Assembly (NCBI GenBank): GCA_028564675.1
Contig: JAOVVO010000306.1
Location: forward strand, 1-64,000
Length of the DNA stretch: 64,000 nt
Direction: 5' to 3'
From: Onchocerca lupi
Taxonomy: Eukaryota; Nematoda; Chromadorea; Rhabditida; Onchocercidae
Part shown: positions 48,060 through 61,897 of the stretch, piece by piece
Layout: every line of letters starts with the position of its first letter
Position numbering within the stretch: the stretch's first letter is position 1
Translations under genes and position numbers: made by a program
The notes under the pieces: model-generated
The model's input: the letters and a program-made list of their open reading frames with translations, nothing else
Database searches by the model: none
Told to the model about the DNA's origin: nothing

Positions 48060-51000
48060 TCATTCGGACCACGCCAAGAACGAACCGGAGGTTGGTAGTG
48101 CGCGTACCTGCGCCTGGAAACCTTTACCACCACGGTAGAATGATCGAAATAGCACCAACATATCTTCAGTAGCTGACATAATTGATGATTTTGGTGTTCC
48201 ATAACAACAATATCTGAAAGAATATAGAAGAATCTATCAACATAAATATTTTCTTATTTTACTACATGCAAGGATTGAATTCAAATTTAAAATCATTTTT
48301 CAAATTTCATTAATTTGAATAGATTAGCAATATAATCAATCCTATTTACATTATACAAATTTTCGTTATCCAAAATGAATGAATCAGTAGCATTATATAA
48401 GAGATATAAATGTATTACAGTACCTCATTCCTGTATTAGCGAAATCAGTCGAATTGCGTATTTCGATATAATCCATACAAAGTGAATGCCGTATCTTACA
48501 GTACATCTCGAATTCACCATAGAAGCGTAACTGTACACGTTGACCAGGTGGAGCTACTAGAAGCCAACTACATTCTTGTCCTTCTTTAAATTCTCCGGGA
48601 TAATTTGGACTTGTAATACGTCTCCAACTTGATGTCAATTCTATACGACCACCACAATCTGCTCCATATCCTGGCATTACCAATTGACAAAGCTGCAAAA
48701 TATAATTTAGTAAGAATAAAATAAGATTTATTTTATTATTAATTTTTGAATTATTTTTAATTTCATGCTATCACATTTTATCCCTAAAAAAAAAATTGAC
48801 CAAATTAATCCAATTAGTTTCTATTTTATATCTTTTTTCAGAGATTTAATTCGATTCTTAAGAATAGTAAAAGAGTTGAAAATTTTTCGAATAAAGTTAA
48901 TCTGATTTATCGATTTTTTTTTTTCCGGTATTTTATATAATTACTATTTTTTTTTTTTTTTTTTTTTTTATAACATTTTCACATTTCTAGTATGCAGTAA
49001 AAATTTTAAATGAATGAAATATACTTTTCCAGTGAATCCATCCGGGCAACGACATCGTCCACATCGCCTTGGATCCGTATATCCTCCACGTTGACAGGGT
49101 AATTTCCGTGGACATGAATCGCTACAATATATCACATTCATAAGACGAATATCATTGAACGATAATTGATCACGTTGTCCAATGGTCTTTTGATAATCCA
49201 TTATATTCGTGTTCAATGTAAACAGATCATCATATCGACCAAATGCTTTACTCCTATTAATTGAAATTATTAATTACAATTAATTAAGCAAATACATTGA
49301 ATGAACTAGCAAATAAGAGATTTATTTTTCTTGTATTCGTATTGACTTTTGATCATTTTCAAATATATTTCAGATAAATAACAAAAAATGGAATTATTAG
49401 TGAAATTAGATCACTCTATTAATGTTTCCATAATTTCCATTTCGTAATATACTATCAATTTTTTAAATTCATCTTCATATAATTATTCCGCATGAATTAA
49501 ATCCTTAATAGTAGATGATATTGCATCAAATACTATAGATGAATAAGAAGCAATCTATCAACATTTGTAATTTTATTAAGAAATATTCGAATTGTTTCAT
49601 CGATTTGCAAATAAAAATGAAAAAATGAATTTTTTTTTACCTGTAATGCATAATACTGCCATAATCATAGGGTACATTACCATTATCCACATCAGCTGGC
49701 AATTCTTTTAAAAATTGTCCCTTGCTATCACGATCAATATTCTCCCAACGAACCGTAACATAATTATCACGATCAGGTCGTGATTGCTCATGCCAAAAAC
49801 CCAATGCATGCGCAACTTCATGAGCTATCACTCCTAACTGTAATCGTAGAATTTTTTTTCTTCAAAAATTATCAACTTTTTATTGAATTTATCAAAAGAA
49901 TCTAACAATTCCAAATTTTTTAAGACAATATTTATATATTAGAATTTCGAAGAATAATGTTTATTTGAAGATTATCATACCTATGAACTTGATCAATTCA
50001 TAGATGTGATAATTTTCAATTAAATATACGATGTATTCTTGATTAAATTCTCAAGCAAAGTATTCTTGTTCTTCTGAATAATACAATAAGAATAAATTTC
50101 GATCGCAATATAATTATGAAAAAAGGATTTTCAAGTGATTTAAGCATTCATAATTTATCTAAATCAATGTTAAATAAAAATGATCATCATTCTTGATGAT
50201 GATGAGGCATGGAATACGTGACTTCTGCGAATGTACGATGATGAAACATGAAAAACGTGTCTTCTGCGTAACTATTTTTAAAATATTTGAAATGCATGAT
50301 GAAATAGGAGAATAGGACCTACTCGAATGCATTCTGGTGCCAATGAGACAAATTGTGGCTCGCCAAGAGGATGTCTGCCAACGTTTGATGCGCATCCGTC
50401 AACATCCGTAAAGATGATTCGATTTTCCTGAATTTCATCATCTCGACGCTCAAAATTTAAACATGTTATATTATGCCAATGTTCAAGTGCCAATTCGATT
50501 ACCCGTTGTTCACGTCTAGCTGAAATTATCAGTATTTTATCAGTATATTTACAAAAAAAATTTATTCCATAGATTTAAAGCTTCAAATAATCAATATTTA
50601 ATAATCATTCATGCTATCAGAATTTAAAATTTTTCGCATTTAGATATCATTAATTGAGCAATTGTAAAACTATTTAAGCGAAAGAATAAGATAAGATAAC
50701 TTGGCAATTTAAGAATAATTTATGGTCTATTAGAGCGATTCGTAAAAATAATATCTTTGTTTAATGAATATTTCGACTTTTTTTTTAATAAGACTTTGTT
50801 AAAATTAGGAATTAAAGTGTAGAAAAGATTCCAGTTAATTTTTAAATGCCAATTTTTTCCGTGAAATTGTTTTTGTTTGCAAAAAAAAAAAAAGAGAAAA
50901 AAGAAAAAAAAAAACTGATGTTAATTTTTACCCTAAGGCGTTCATTTCAACTTTTTTTCCAAAATAGTTTTGGCATGTGAAAAGCTTTTATATAATTATA

Positions 51001-52039
51001 TATATATATATATTTTTTTTTTAAAAAAAACTAGAAAACAAAATATAGAAAAGCATTCAATTAATTTTTAAAAGACATTTTCATCATAAAATTGTTTTTT
51101 GATTGAAAGATCAATCTATGAAAGATCTGTATATGTTAAGCGAATATGATAATTTCATGATCGAAAATAACTTTAAAAAAATGAATGATGTAAAGAATAA
51201 ATTTATCAAATAATAATAAATTTCATTTATTTCATTATAATAAATTTATTAGCCATATGTAAATTATACATGATCTTTTTTTTCTTCATTATTGATTCGA
51301 ATGCTACTCGTTTTTTTTTTTTTTTTCTGTTCCATTTTTTCAGTTATTTAACATTAATTTTCTCCTACAAACTAATAAGGACAAAATTGAAAAGAAACTT
51401 GAATTTAGCACGATTTTCATTTGTACATTACTAATTAATTAAAATTTACGAATGACAACTATACAGAGAGAAAGGAAAAAAAAATTCTCACTTTCCTCTT
51501 AACAATCAATGTTTGACATAATTTTTATTTTGTTCTGAAAAGAATGAATCAATCGAATGACAGAAACGATCAATAGAATGAATGGAATCTTTTCAATAAT
51601 TTGCACTGAAATTTTGTTCAAAATTTCTTTTTCACTTTTGCCTATACGAATTGACCTTATTTTGACGAATTTTATAAGAAATGATAGCAATGATAAAAGA
51701 GATAAATGCTATATTATTATCAATGTAGATCGATATATGTGATAATGATAAAATCATAAAATAATTTCAATACGAATCGTATGAAATTGATTTAATGATA
51801 ACTTGCTGTATTGCTTATAAATTTCACTTCTTACTGATTCTTTTTTTGCATGCATTAATTAATCAATTTTATTTATTTATATGAATGTAAAAATAATAAA
51901 TTTTCATTCCATTGCATTGAAATTTGCTTATTTTTAAATTTCAATAAAACTGTAAATGTACCACCAGCGACACAAAATATGGCCGGCCACTATAAATTAG
52001 TTGGACCGGCCAACGTAAAATCTAGCCAGATTCAACTAG

Positions 52040-52072
<33 letters not shown>

Positions 52073-55000
52073 CGATCAGTTTATTGATAGAAATTATCGG
52101 ATCTTCTACAAGTAGATGAAAATGATATGATTGATTAGAAGTTTAAATAAGGAACATGAAGTGATTTACTATGTGACCCGTCGAAACTGTAAACGATCGG
52201 TTTGTGAGAATCCCATCGGCGTAATTCAGAACGAATGAATTTCCGTTTTGTACGTCGTCCATGCTGTATTGTACTCTCATAGATTTGATAAGCTTGTTCT
52301 GCATCCAAAACAATATCACCTGAAATAATGCAAATTTCAGGAATTAAATTTTCTTGACTTAATCATTAAAATTTTAAATTTATATTGATATATTCACTAA
52401 ATTTATATTAATATTCTATTTTTACTGTTATAAACACATAAATATTCTCATCCTGAAAAAATAGAAATTGAATAGTCAGAATGAACTTAACAACCATTCG
52501 TTTCTTCATAAAACTTTTTAGCCTTCAAATTATGAAATTTTAATATGTTGAATTGAATTTTCCAATCAAATATCGCTTCGATATTAACATTTTCGATGCA
52601 TGCATTACAATGCACTTCAAATTTACTTTTTCATGATAATGCTAAAGTAATTATGATTAATTTTCTTTTTTTTTTTTTTTTTTCTTGTTTTTACTTCTTG
52701 GATGACATAGTTCACATAATTACTATGCCAGTAACAGTAAATCTTGATTTAAATGACCCATTTATGTTAATTACTCACATAAAAATACTTTATCTAGCAA
52801 AAAGTAAATTTATAAAAATTGATTAAATATGATCGTAAATCACTACTGTTGTTACAGTAGTATAAATGGATATTGTTATACTTATGCTAAATAAATGAGG
52901 TCGAAATAGTTTGAAAAAATGACTATCTCTTTCTTCAGAAGAGAAAAAAAAAAAAAAAAAAAAAGAAAAACGAAAAAAGAAATTAGGTAAAATGGAAGAA
53001 TGTTTTCAATGAGATCGAATGACACTCTGCATCAATCTATATGAAAAGAAAATAATTTTCGAGATGTGAATTCTGATAAACAATAGGATTTCAATGAATT
53101 GTACAATAAAAATGATAATTCTGATAAACAATAAAATATTAATGAATTGTATAATAAAAATTAGTTCAGAATAAAAGAGCTTAATGTTTTAAGTAATATT
53201 AATGATACTATATTAGGGATTAAAACAATTCGACGATATTGCTATGTCCACTCTTAACACTATCAATTAGCTAATACAATAAGATAGATAGTTCTGATAA
53301 AAATAAATAAGCCTTTTAGAGGAATAGCGAAAAAATATTTGAAAAAAAAAAAAAAAACTTTTTACCTTCATAATATCGTCCATTTTCTTCAGGATTCAAC
53401 ACAATATTATCCTTTTGTCGTCTTTCAAATTTTGCAATTTCTGTTCCGATCTAAAATTGTTCATATTAAAGCAAATATTTTTAATTTTCTTATTTTTCCT
53501 AGCAATTTCATTTTATTCATTTTACAAAAATATTTTAATATTTGATGAATTAATTATCTAAACAACAATTGTAATTGTATGGTGCAGAATTTTAATACTT
53601 GCATTTGAGATTAAAAACTTTTATTACTCTAAGGTATAAGTGATGAATTTAATAATCAATTCATCACTAAGAAAATTTTTTATCAAAGATGATAAAGTAT
53701 TTGATAAGATAAGAAAATAACGAAAAGGAAAAATCGTAAAGAACGTTATTTCTTATCATTTTTTCTTTTTAATTACTTTCTATGATGAGTTACTTAATTC
53801 AGATATGATCAATTAAATCAATTCTCCATCGATTTCTTATTTTTTATTTTTTTCTTTTCATTCATTTGCTTCTATCCGGTAAAAAAAAAAAAAACAAAAA
53901 GATTCAATTTAAATTTAAAGAAATTCTCAGAGCAATATTATAATCTAATTAATCATGATTTCATAATAATGATTTTATAATCTTTTACAATTCTCTATCC
54001 ATCTACTATTTTCTTTGTTCTTCCTGTAATATTTATATTTCAAGTTCTTAAAATTATTTTTTTAAAAGTTAAATAAAAATTCTTTTTATTTTGACATCGA
54101 ATATTCGGTTTATTTTTGATTCTATAACAGCAATGTACATAGTATTATTGATGAACGAAGAATGAGTCAATATTTTAATGTAAATTTCAATTTTAATTAA
54201 TTATTTTGAAATGCTATTACTTATGGAATAGGAATAAATTGCCTTTTTTTTTTTTTATTATGAAAATATTATAGCTTAAAATTAGGTGATAGAATCCGAA
54301 ATAAAGAGCAAGAAAATTTGTATTTTAGAAAAAAATTTGAATTTTTCAAATTTTATTAGGCTTCTGTTTTCTTAAAAACTCTCAAATATTCCTGATATGA
54401 AACATTGAAAAGAATTTTTTTTCAAAATAGTAAATGGATCATTATGTTAAATCTTAATTTTATTTGTACTGAATTTTTTAAGTTTTATAAGAAAAAAAAT
54501 CAGATAAAAATTGAAAATAGAATTAATGAAATGAAATAAATAATTATTGTTACACCCAGCAATTTCAGCAAAAAATTCGTTTTTTTTTTTTTCGGATTTC
54601 CGATTGTTCATAAGTACATTGTACCAGCTGTCACACTACTTTCATTCAATTTTTTACTAAAAAAAAATTTTAAGAAAATAAAAAATTTTCTTGTGCAATG
54701 AGCATATTGAAAAAACTGGTTAACAGGAAAGTTCAAGGATCAATGTCATGAAAAGATCAGAATCGTGAAAGATCAAAATCGTTCCAAGAAATGAATTTTT
54801 CAGAAGCTATGCTAATGAGAAAAGTAATTGAATAATCCGAGAGAATCAGTAGAATATGATAAACATTAATTCATTTTACAAATTTCATTCATTATTTGTC
54901 TTTCAAAGATAAAAACTGTTAGCGAAAGTTTCGATAATCAATGATACTTTTTTTAAAGAATGATTTTTAAAATAGTTATGAATATCGATTAATAGCAACT

Positions 55001-56560
55001 ATTATTTTCTTCATAAAAGTGATTTTGCAAGTGATAGTTGATCCACTGGGATAATTGAAAATTATTTTTTCAGATTATTAAGTTAGAATAGAATTGAAAT
55101 TTTTGTCCAAAAATTTCTACTTATTTTTTAAAAATTATTCTTTTTAATTTTTCATTTTCGATAACTATTTAGCTTTAAATTCATGATTATACAAAGTAAT
55201 TACAATTTTATTTGTACACTTTGCATATCTTCTTAAAATCAATCATTACTGTTCCTTTTACAAATGGATCATCCGGATATCATGACTGAAGAAAACTTTT
55301 CATCAATCAATAGTGATTGATCAGAATTGATCAATCGTAATTATTTTTGGAATATATAATTGAGAATTTCACGGTGTTGATGTGAGAATAATTCTATAAC
55401 CTATGGATTAAAATTCTATCTGAGAGTTTTGCCAAGAGAATATTATTGAAAATTTGGATTTACTCTCAAAGATTTTCTCGTAATAACTTTTTCTCTATTA
55501 AAATTCATTTCTCAGCATATCATCTTCTCTATTAAAGTCCATAGATCAATGATAAACTGTAGTATTTCAATGATATTTTGTAAAATATCATTGCGAATAC
55601 TATAGTTTAACGTTGATCTATGGATTTTTCTAATGAATATGATTGATTTAAATTGAATTTAAAAAAAATTTTTCATTCAATAACGATATCCAGTTTGCAG
55701 TTAAGCAACCTGTAAGGTTCATAAGTTCAATTAACACTTCCTCTTCACTGTTCTCGTAACTGGTTTCTTGCATTGCATTCACCCTCTCATAATTCTTTTT
55801 ATTAATTTCTTGTTTTTTTTTTTTTTTTTGTTTACAAATAAAAATCTCTCTTCTATTTTCCAATATTTTGCTGTTTTTCTTTTTTTTTTTTTTCAATTGA
55901 ATGAAAATTAAGGTGGAAAATGATGAAACAATAAATTTAATTCTGTTAAGCAAATGCTCAAAAAATTTTCTTATACAATGAGAAAATGTTTTGTAGAGTA
56001 AATATTTGAGAAATTTTAACTAACAACTATGATACTGTTGTTACTCTTTTATTGATTTAAGATATTTTAACGTTTTTTTTTCTTTTTTTTTTTTCCTATC
56101 AATACTTCCTGTTTAATGCTGTAAGATTAGTTTTGTGAAGATGAAAAAATAAAATTTAAGAAATATTCATTCTTACCGTTGCAGAACGTTTTATGGTCGA
56201 TCGTTGAGCAATTTCTTCTGGATGTTGTTTAGCTTCAAATTTTCCAATCTTTTCCAAATAATATTTGACTTTCTGAATCTCGTCCGCACTTTGCCCAAAT
56301 GTTTTCGCTTTTTCTCGAATTATTCTCTGAGTTGCAGTAATTTTGTTGAATTCGACCTTTTCATCGTGAAATGATGATGATAAAAGAGGATCATTGAGAA
56401 AAAATGCTCCATCAATAGGTGTACTACAGGTGTACAAAATAATCAAGATAAATATTAACCAGTAATAATTCGAAATGATTAATGCTAAATTTCTAGTTCC
56501 AATTGCAGTAGATAGAAAGTTTGAAAAAATATTGCTGACGAATGATTTTAATAATGCCAT
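48060..56560 (-). CDS. dpy-31: Astacin metalloprotease DPY-31 (NAS-35), TSP1 domain lost
   Basis: Secreted zinc protease that, in C. elegans, cleaves the C-terminus of cuticle procollagens. Minus-strand exons: 56560-56177, 53450-53366, 52319-52170, 50519-50323, 49837-49641, 49253-49025, 48692-48424, 48213-48060; 554 aa, all phases consistent. Order: hydrophobic signal segment (about 37-50), propeptide, furin-type site RRTKR (178-182), astacin domain with HEVAHALGFWHEQ (278-290) and Met-turn SIMHY (333-337), EGF-like CPRKLPCQRGG...CRCPDGFTG, CUB (about 427-541, CGGRIELTSSWRRITSPNYP). The match to nematode DPY-31 is strong (SFYRGGKGFQ). The protein stops at WSE where the family continues into TSP1. 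A GTTCGT donor-like site just before (near 48085) leaves room for alternative splicing to an unseen exon. Intron 1 is 2.7 kb. Confidence 0.94.
51966..52030. repeat. GC-rich palindromic patch inside dpy-31 intron 3
   Basis: TGGCCGGCCACT and TTGGACCGGCCAAC flank a short AT core, an isolated GC-rich inverted structure in AT-rich DNA. It resembles the GC-rich end of the Helitron-like copy at 35163 (GGCCGGCCCGGCC) and is followed by CTAG and a run of about 30 A. Confidence 0.4.
55538..55624. repeat. 87-nt near-perfect hairpin in dpy-31 intron 1
   Basis: Arms of about 42 bp: TCCATAGATCAA pairs with TTGATCTATGGA, TAAACT with AGTTTA, AGTATT with AATACT and CAATGATATTTT with AAAATATCATTG, with only a few mismatches and a minimal loop. 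It could be a foldback element, or on transcription a small-RNA precursor. Confidence 0.85.
55648..55953 (-). other. Coding-like island inside dpy-31 intron 1
   Basis: The part at 55650-55790 reads on the minus strand as MQETSYENSEEEVLIELMNL plus TGCLTANWISLL, less biased than its poly(A) surroundings. A GTTGCT donor-like site would leave a phase that does not fit dpy-31 exon 2. Not accepted as an exon. Confidence 0.15.
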
Positions 56561-59500
56561 ATGAACTTTGACATCGACCGAAAAATAAGATAGCAGAAAT
56601 TTGAGGTAGATTTCTTTTACAAAATGCACCAAAATTTCTTACATTCAGCACAAAAATAATTATCAATTTATTATAATTGAAGCATTTATTCGAATCAGGC
56701 AGATAAACGTTTATCCTTTTCGTTTTGTTTTTTTTTTTTTTTTTTTTTCTCGAAATATTTTACCGTCTCGTTTACAATCTGAATAAATTGAACAAAGATT
56801 AGCAAATTAATTCTCGAATTATTTTTTTTTTTATGAATGTAACATTAATCGATCAAACTTAGAAAATTTATAACTTTCTTTTTTCTTTTTTTCTTGTAAA
56901 AATGCTAAAAAGTAAAATGCGCAAAAAAAAAAAAAAAAATTTTTATCATCACGATAATATCATCCACCAATTAACCATTATCACCAACTATCATCATCAA
57001 AATAGAACGAAAGATAACGGGACAAGAGTATGGCGTTCAAATATTTTAGAAACGCGAGAGAAAATGTAATTTAACAGCAGGTATGAGGACATTACTAAAG
57101 AGAATAATGATGACAAAACGACACATACACACACATACACACACATACACACACATACACACACATACATACACATACATACACATACACACATACATAC
57201 ATACATCAATCGTGAATTCATCAGAAACACGCCCCATAATACTTACTATAAACTTGATGATTTCAAACAATCACTATTCATTTCATCTTAACCCATTCAA
57301 TATGATAAAATGATTAAGCAATCCTGATAATCATTTTGACAATAGTGGTAATTTTTACTGATGATTAGACGGATAACTAGAAGCGTTGATATAGACAGAT
57401 ATCTGATCTAAAACTGTAAAACTTTTTCGTTATCGAAAAAAAAAAATGATAATGATAGATGGATAGATATCTGATCTAGAATTGTCGTATCATTATTAAA
57501 AAAAAAAAAAAAAAGAATTTTCCTAAAATGATTTTGATAAAAATTGAAAATAAAAAAAAAAAAGCGAAAATTTTAGTAAAAATCAATTATTTTCAAAAAT
57601 TTATAAAGAATGTTTGATGAATGTTTCATGGTTCTATTGAAACTATTTCGTGCTCCATTGAATAATAATTTTTGCTTCATTGAACTTTTAAATTTGCAAG
57701 TACAGAAAATGATGAAAATTTTGAAAGTATACCATACCAAATTTAAGTATACTGTACTAAGGTATACTGTACTAATTTATACCAAATAGATTTAAATAAA
57801 TCTATGCGTAGATTTATTTAATTAAAGAAGCTATAATTGACAATAATTTTCATTTAAATTTCCGATGAGAAATAAATTAAAAAATTTTTAAATTCGACAA
57901 AAATTTTACAAAACTTTGGTATATCCATTTGTGTGAGAAGCATAAAATGTATAAATTGGATGATAACATTAGAATGATATATATAATATCTATTTTGTAA
58001 CATCAAAAAATGATACATAGCGAAATTTGAAGCGAAGCAATTACGATTTTTTAAAAAAACATAAATTTGATAAATTATTTCAATCTGAGAGATTTGCGAT
58101 CACTATGATTATCTTGGGTCCGGTTTTGTCTCTTTTTTTTTTTCTTTTCATTCTTTTCTCAGCAATGTAACATTTATGAAAATTTTATGATAAAACTAAT
58201 AAATTTAGTGAGAAAAAAAAAAAGCTGAAAATGATAATCTTTTTTTCATTGGAAATTTACTGATTTCTACTATTATATGCATAATTTATTGATTAAACTT
58301 ATTTTCCTTATTTTAACTTATTTTCGCTTATTCCAGGAAAAATAAGAATCATTTGTATAATCAGTATTATAATAATTATTACCATCAGTACTGATTGATA
58401 GGTACAGTATATTACGTCTCTTTTATCAATAATTTAATTATCACCAAATTTTCATCACTTCATCTTATCACAGAATCCAGTTTAAGCGTTTTATCATTTA
58501 TTCATATATGATTTGTCAAATTATTATTTTTCACCCCAAAGAGATGCTCGAACCAGATTTTAATGGAAGAAAATGTTTTAAATCAAGATTTTCTTGCAAG
58601 CAACAACATTAGCTAATAAACTAGTAATTTATCAAACAATGTTTACTGATTAAGTATGAATTATCTTATAATCACTGATAACATAGTTATTGCTATTTCA
58701 AAATTTCCAGATTTTAACATTCGAATGAAATAAGATGAAAACATTTTCATAGGAAAATAGATGAATGATTCAACTTCAAAACAATCGTTTATTTTGATTT
58801 CCATTTGCAAATAAATGCTCATTGCAAAACTTCGAAATAATACTATGGAGAGAAGTTGGTATTATTCTGATTGTCGTAAATTCAGATTAATTTTACTTTT
58901 GAATAATAATTCAACGCTCAAAAATATCATTTATTAGTTAAAAAAAAAAAATAAAAATGAATTTTAACATACCTTATACAAATATTATGATGTATAAAAT
59001 ATTTTGTTACTAATACAATCAAAGATTTTAGTTTGTTTTCGAACCAATTAGATAGTTAAATTTGATTATTTTAGATAAATCCTCTTAATTTATTTTTTTG
59101 GAGACTCGATAAGTCTCGTAATTAATCGTAAGAATTGCGAGTTTTTTTTTTTTTTTTCATTTCATTAAAAGCACAATAGATCGAAATGGGAAATTAAACT
59201 TCAATATTTCAAATATGTTGATCTTTTATCAAATGACACTTGACCTTTTTGCTATAAATTCATTTATTGCATTCTTTAATATTTGTTTTTTAAGCATTCA
59301 AATTTCAAGACAAGAATTATGAGAAAAATCAACAAGTTCACCTATGCTTTATTAGCTTAAATTTAATCCCATCCATGTAAACTTTTTATTTTCAAAACTG
59401 GATTCAAAAATCATCGACCAAATTTTCGCTGTAATTTTAAATAGACAAATTATTACACACTCCAATTTATAATGTCAATATATTTTCAAATTAATTAAAC

Positions 59501-60010
59501 ATGTTGTATTATTCTATCAATTTCAACAATACATCATTTTCCATTGAAACAATAGTCATCAATATTATTTGTATAAAGCAAATTTTGGTAGAATTATCAA
59601 AGGAAATTAATATTTGTGATCAAATATAAATTAATTCGGATTAATTAAAAACTCTATCTTGCTTTCTTAAGATAACAATTGATAAATAGAGAATGTACAG
59701 AATGAGAATGAAAATCTTAGAAATTTGATTCAATTTTCAATCTTCAAAATTTTCCCTCTTAAATTTTAAGATTGAACTCAATCTAACTAATCTTACTTGG
59801 TCACATAATTACGATAGGGGGGGAAGGAATATAAAGAGTGGGCTTATTCTCACTCATATAATAAAATTTTATAATGAAATTTACTAAAGTACTTAAGAAA
59901 AACTATTTATTAAAATATTTGAATTTAAGAACAAGCTCAATAAAAAGTCCATTAAAATTTGTTAAAATATTTGAATTATCTTCCACTGCATAACATTCTA
60001 TTTCCAATCA
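56561..60010. other. Intergenic upstream of dpy-31, no gene seen
   Basis: Likely holds the dpy-31 promoter. Apart from the CA/CATA microsatellite (57121-57206) and a perfect 13-bp inverted repeat with a 4-nt loop (57792-57821), it is AT-rich DNA without supported exons. Confidence 0.55.
57121..57206. repeat. ACACAT/ACAC microsatellite
   Basis: ACACATACAC repeated to about 57165, then ACATACAT units. It generates false Cys-Val-Tyr and His-Thr frames on the two strands. Confidence 0.95.
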
Positions 60011-60012
60011 AA

Positions 60013-60445
60013 ATGGAAGCTTTTACTATTTTGCGTTCTGTTCCTAGTAAGTTGTTCCCAATGGATTGAATAATTTTCATTGTGAGCGACCAGGGTGATA
60101 TAATGCCACTTTGTGTTTGTTACTTTGACATCAAAGCGGTACGTTTTTTGAGTGCTCGTACTCCTACTTGTCGTTTATCAACTTTTTTGGGTGTTATCTC
60201 AGGTATCTTCCTGGGACTTGCACGGGATTTGTTTCTTAAACGCCTCAGAAATGTTATCGGAAACAAGATCAGTAAAATTACTAGAGGAAATTTACATATT
60301 TTCAACAATAATGTATGTATTTGATAAGTTAAGTAAATTACTTTCTTTCACAAAGTAATCAACTATTGCTCACTAATTAATATACTCTATATGAATGTTA
60401 TTGGAAGATAAGTAACATTGCTATTATAGAGCTTACCTCCACGAA
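60013..60445. other. Coding-like island, strand unresolved
   Basis: Base composition is less AT-rich and at least three frames stay open for more than 60 codons. On the minus strand a frame ending at 60120 has a hydrophobic stretch (FPLVILLILFPITFL) followed by a very basic tail ending RTALMSK, but it lacks an ATG. On the plus strand, ATG 60013 (MEAFTILRSVP) with a perfect donor A|GTAAGT can join at 60203 (CTCAG) to IFLGLARDLFLKRLRNVIGN, with a further GTATGT donor. Either could be a small gene; I cannot choose. Confidence 0.3.
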
Positions 60446-60600
60446 GTTAATTATTTTCGCCTTTTACTATGCGTTGTAGTACTATGATTTATCTTCGAGA
60501 TAGCATTGCACGTTGATATATTGTTTCAGATAGTTCAAATCCAAGATATTTTCTTAGAATTTTGCTCTTGTATGACACGTCGTGGCTTAATCAACAACAT

Positions 60601-61897
60601 ATGTATGCACGCAGCCAGCGCGCAGAAACGCGCAATCGTGCGAAGGATGAATTGAAACGGGTCATTAATTCGGTAGATAAAGTTCGAAAATGGTAATTAA
60701 ATAGTTTCATGTTTTAATTTATAAACAGTTTTAAATAAAATATTCCGTGAATACTAATGATTCGTAAACGAACTTCCGTATTCTGTTTCATAAGATAGTT
60801 CTCTTTTTATCAATTATGACTCGCAATCATTCCTCAAGATTTTCTAATTCACTTTAGCGGGAAAAAGGAGAATTTTATAACGTCCAGTTTCTATCAGTTA
60901 TCATTGATATTGCATAATAAAATTCCTCTATCAGTGTCAAGTTTATTTCTGAACAGGCAAACTTTTTCGAACTCGTGCTGAATGACATGTTTGACGGAGA
61001 GAATATGGATGCATTTATCGGAGATGTATTTCTTATTTCTTGAAATAGGACGCAGAATGACCTAAGAATATGTGACCTCAATGTTATGTTATGTTTGGTG
61101 CAGTAATATGTCTTAAGATTTTAAAATCCAATTTTTGCAGGGAGAAGAAATGGATTGTAGTTAAGGACACGCAAATAAAATTATTCCGGTGGGTACCGGG
61201 TAAGATTTTTGAAGTATTCAAGATAACGATGCAGAAAAGATTCGGAAGATTTGTATGTTATTCTGATTTCTATCAACTCATATTTACTATTCTGCACTCT
61301 TTTTTGTCTTTGTTTCAGTGACAGCAACAACGAATATTACAAAAATACCACAAAAATCTGTGGTGCAAGATCAAGATGAAAGTACAACAATCGCATCATC
61401 GGAAAATACTCAAGATTCAACTGCATTAGGTATTATTGTTTGTAAGACATGTTGCTTAAGCACTGTTCCATGTGTTATGTCGATTGTTATTCAATGAAGA
61501 ACAATAAAATTTTGAAAACTAAACCTCATTTCATTTTTCAGTAGGTTATAATATGTTTTCCCTGGGTTCGGAATACACTTTATATCATAGCGATGAATAA
61601 GACATTGTTCAACTAAGGAGCTATATTTGTTAGCTGAGTAGAATCGTAAAAATAAATAGTATAATGTTGAAAATTATTGCAGAGAATAGCGATGTAGCAC
61701 GAGTTCGCGCCTTTAGTAATTTGAATGATGACTCTAACACTGGTTTCTCTGAAGGAGGATTCGATAGCGATTCCAATCAGACTTTTGAAGCAGTTGGTTT
61801 CCAAAGTCAAAGCAACAACAGCAGTACACCCAATGGTTCAACAGACTTTAGTGAAATGCGACAGCAGGAGCAGGAATCATCGGAGATTAAATCATGA
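60601..61897 (+). CDS. bcl-7: BCL7 family subunit of SWI/SNF (BAF) chromatin remodeller
   Basis: BCL7 proteins are accessory subunits of BAF-type ATP-dependent chromatin remodelling complexes. Exons: 60601-60692, 61141-61199, 61319-61429 and 61683-61897; 158 aa, phases consistent. The family's N-terminal signature is complete across exons 1-3: MYARSQRAETRNRAKDELKR, VINSVDKVRKWEKKWIVVKD, TQIKLFRWVPV. The remainder is Ser/Thr/Asn/Gln-rich and probably disordered, with acidic SDSNQTFEAVGF-type segments, as in other members. A TTGTTTCAG at 60521-60529 is a candidate trans-splice acceptor in the 5' region. Confidence 0.95.

Noticed and set aside
55648..55953. Alternative first or internal exon of dpy-31
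   Set aside because: A-rich DNA upstream gives no acceptor, and the donor phase does not match exon 2.
56997..57313. Cys-Val-Tyr and His-Thr repeat frames on both strands
   Set aside because: Translation of the ACACAT microsatellite.
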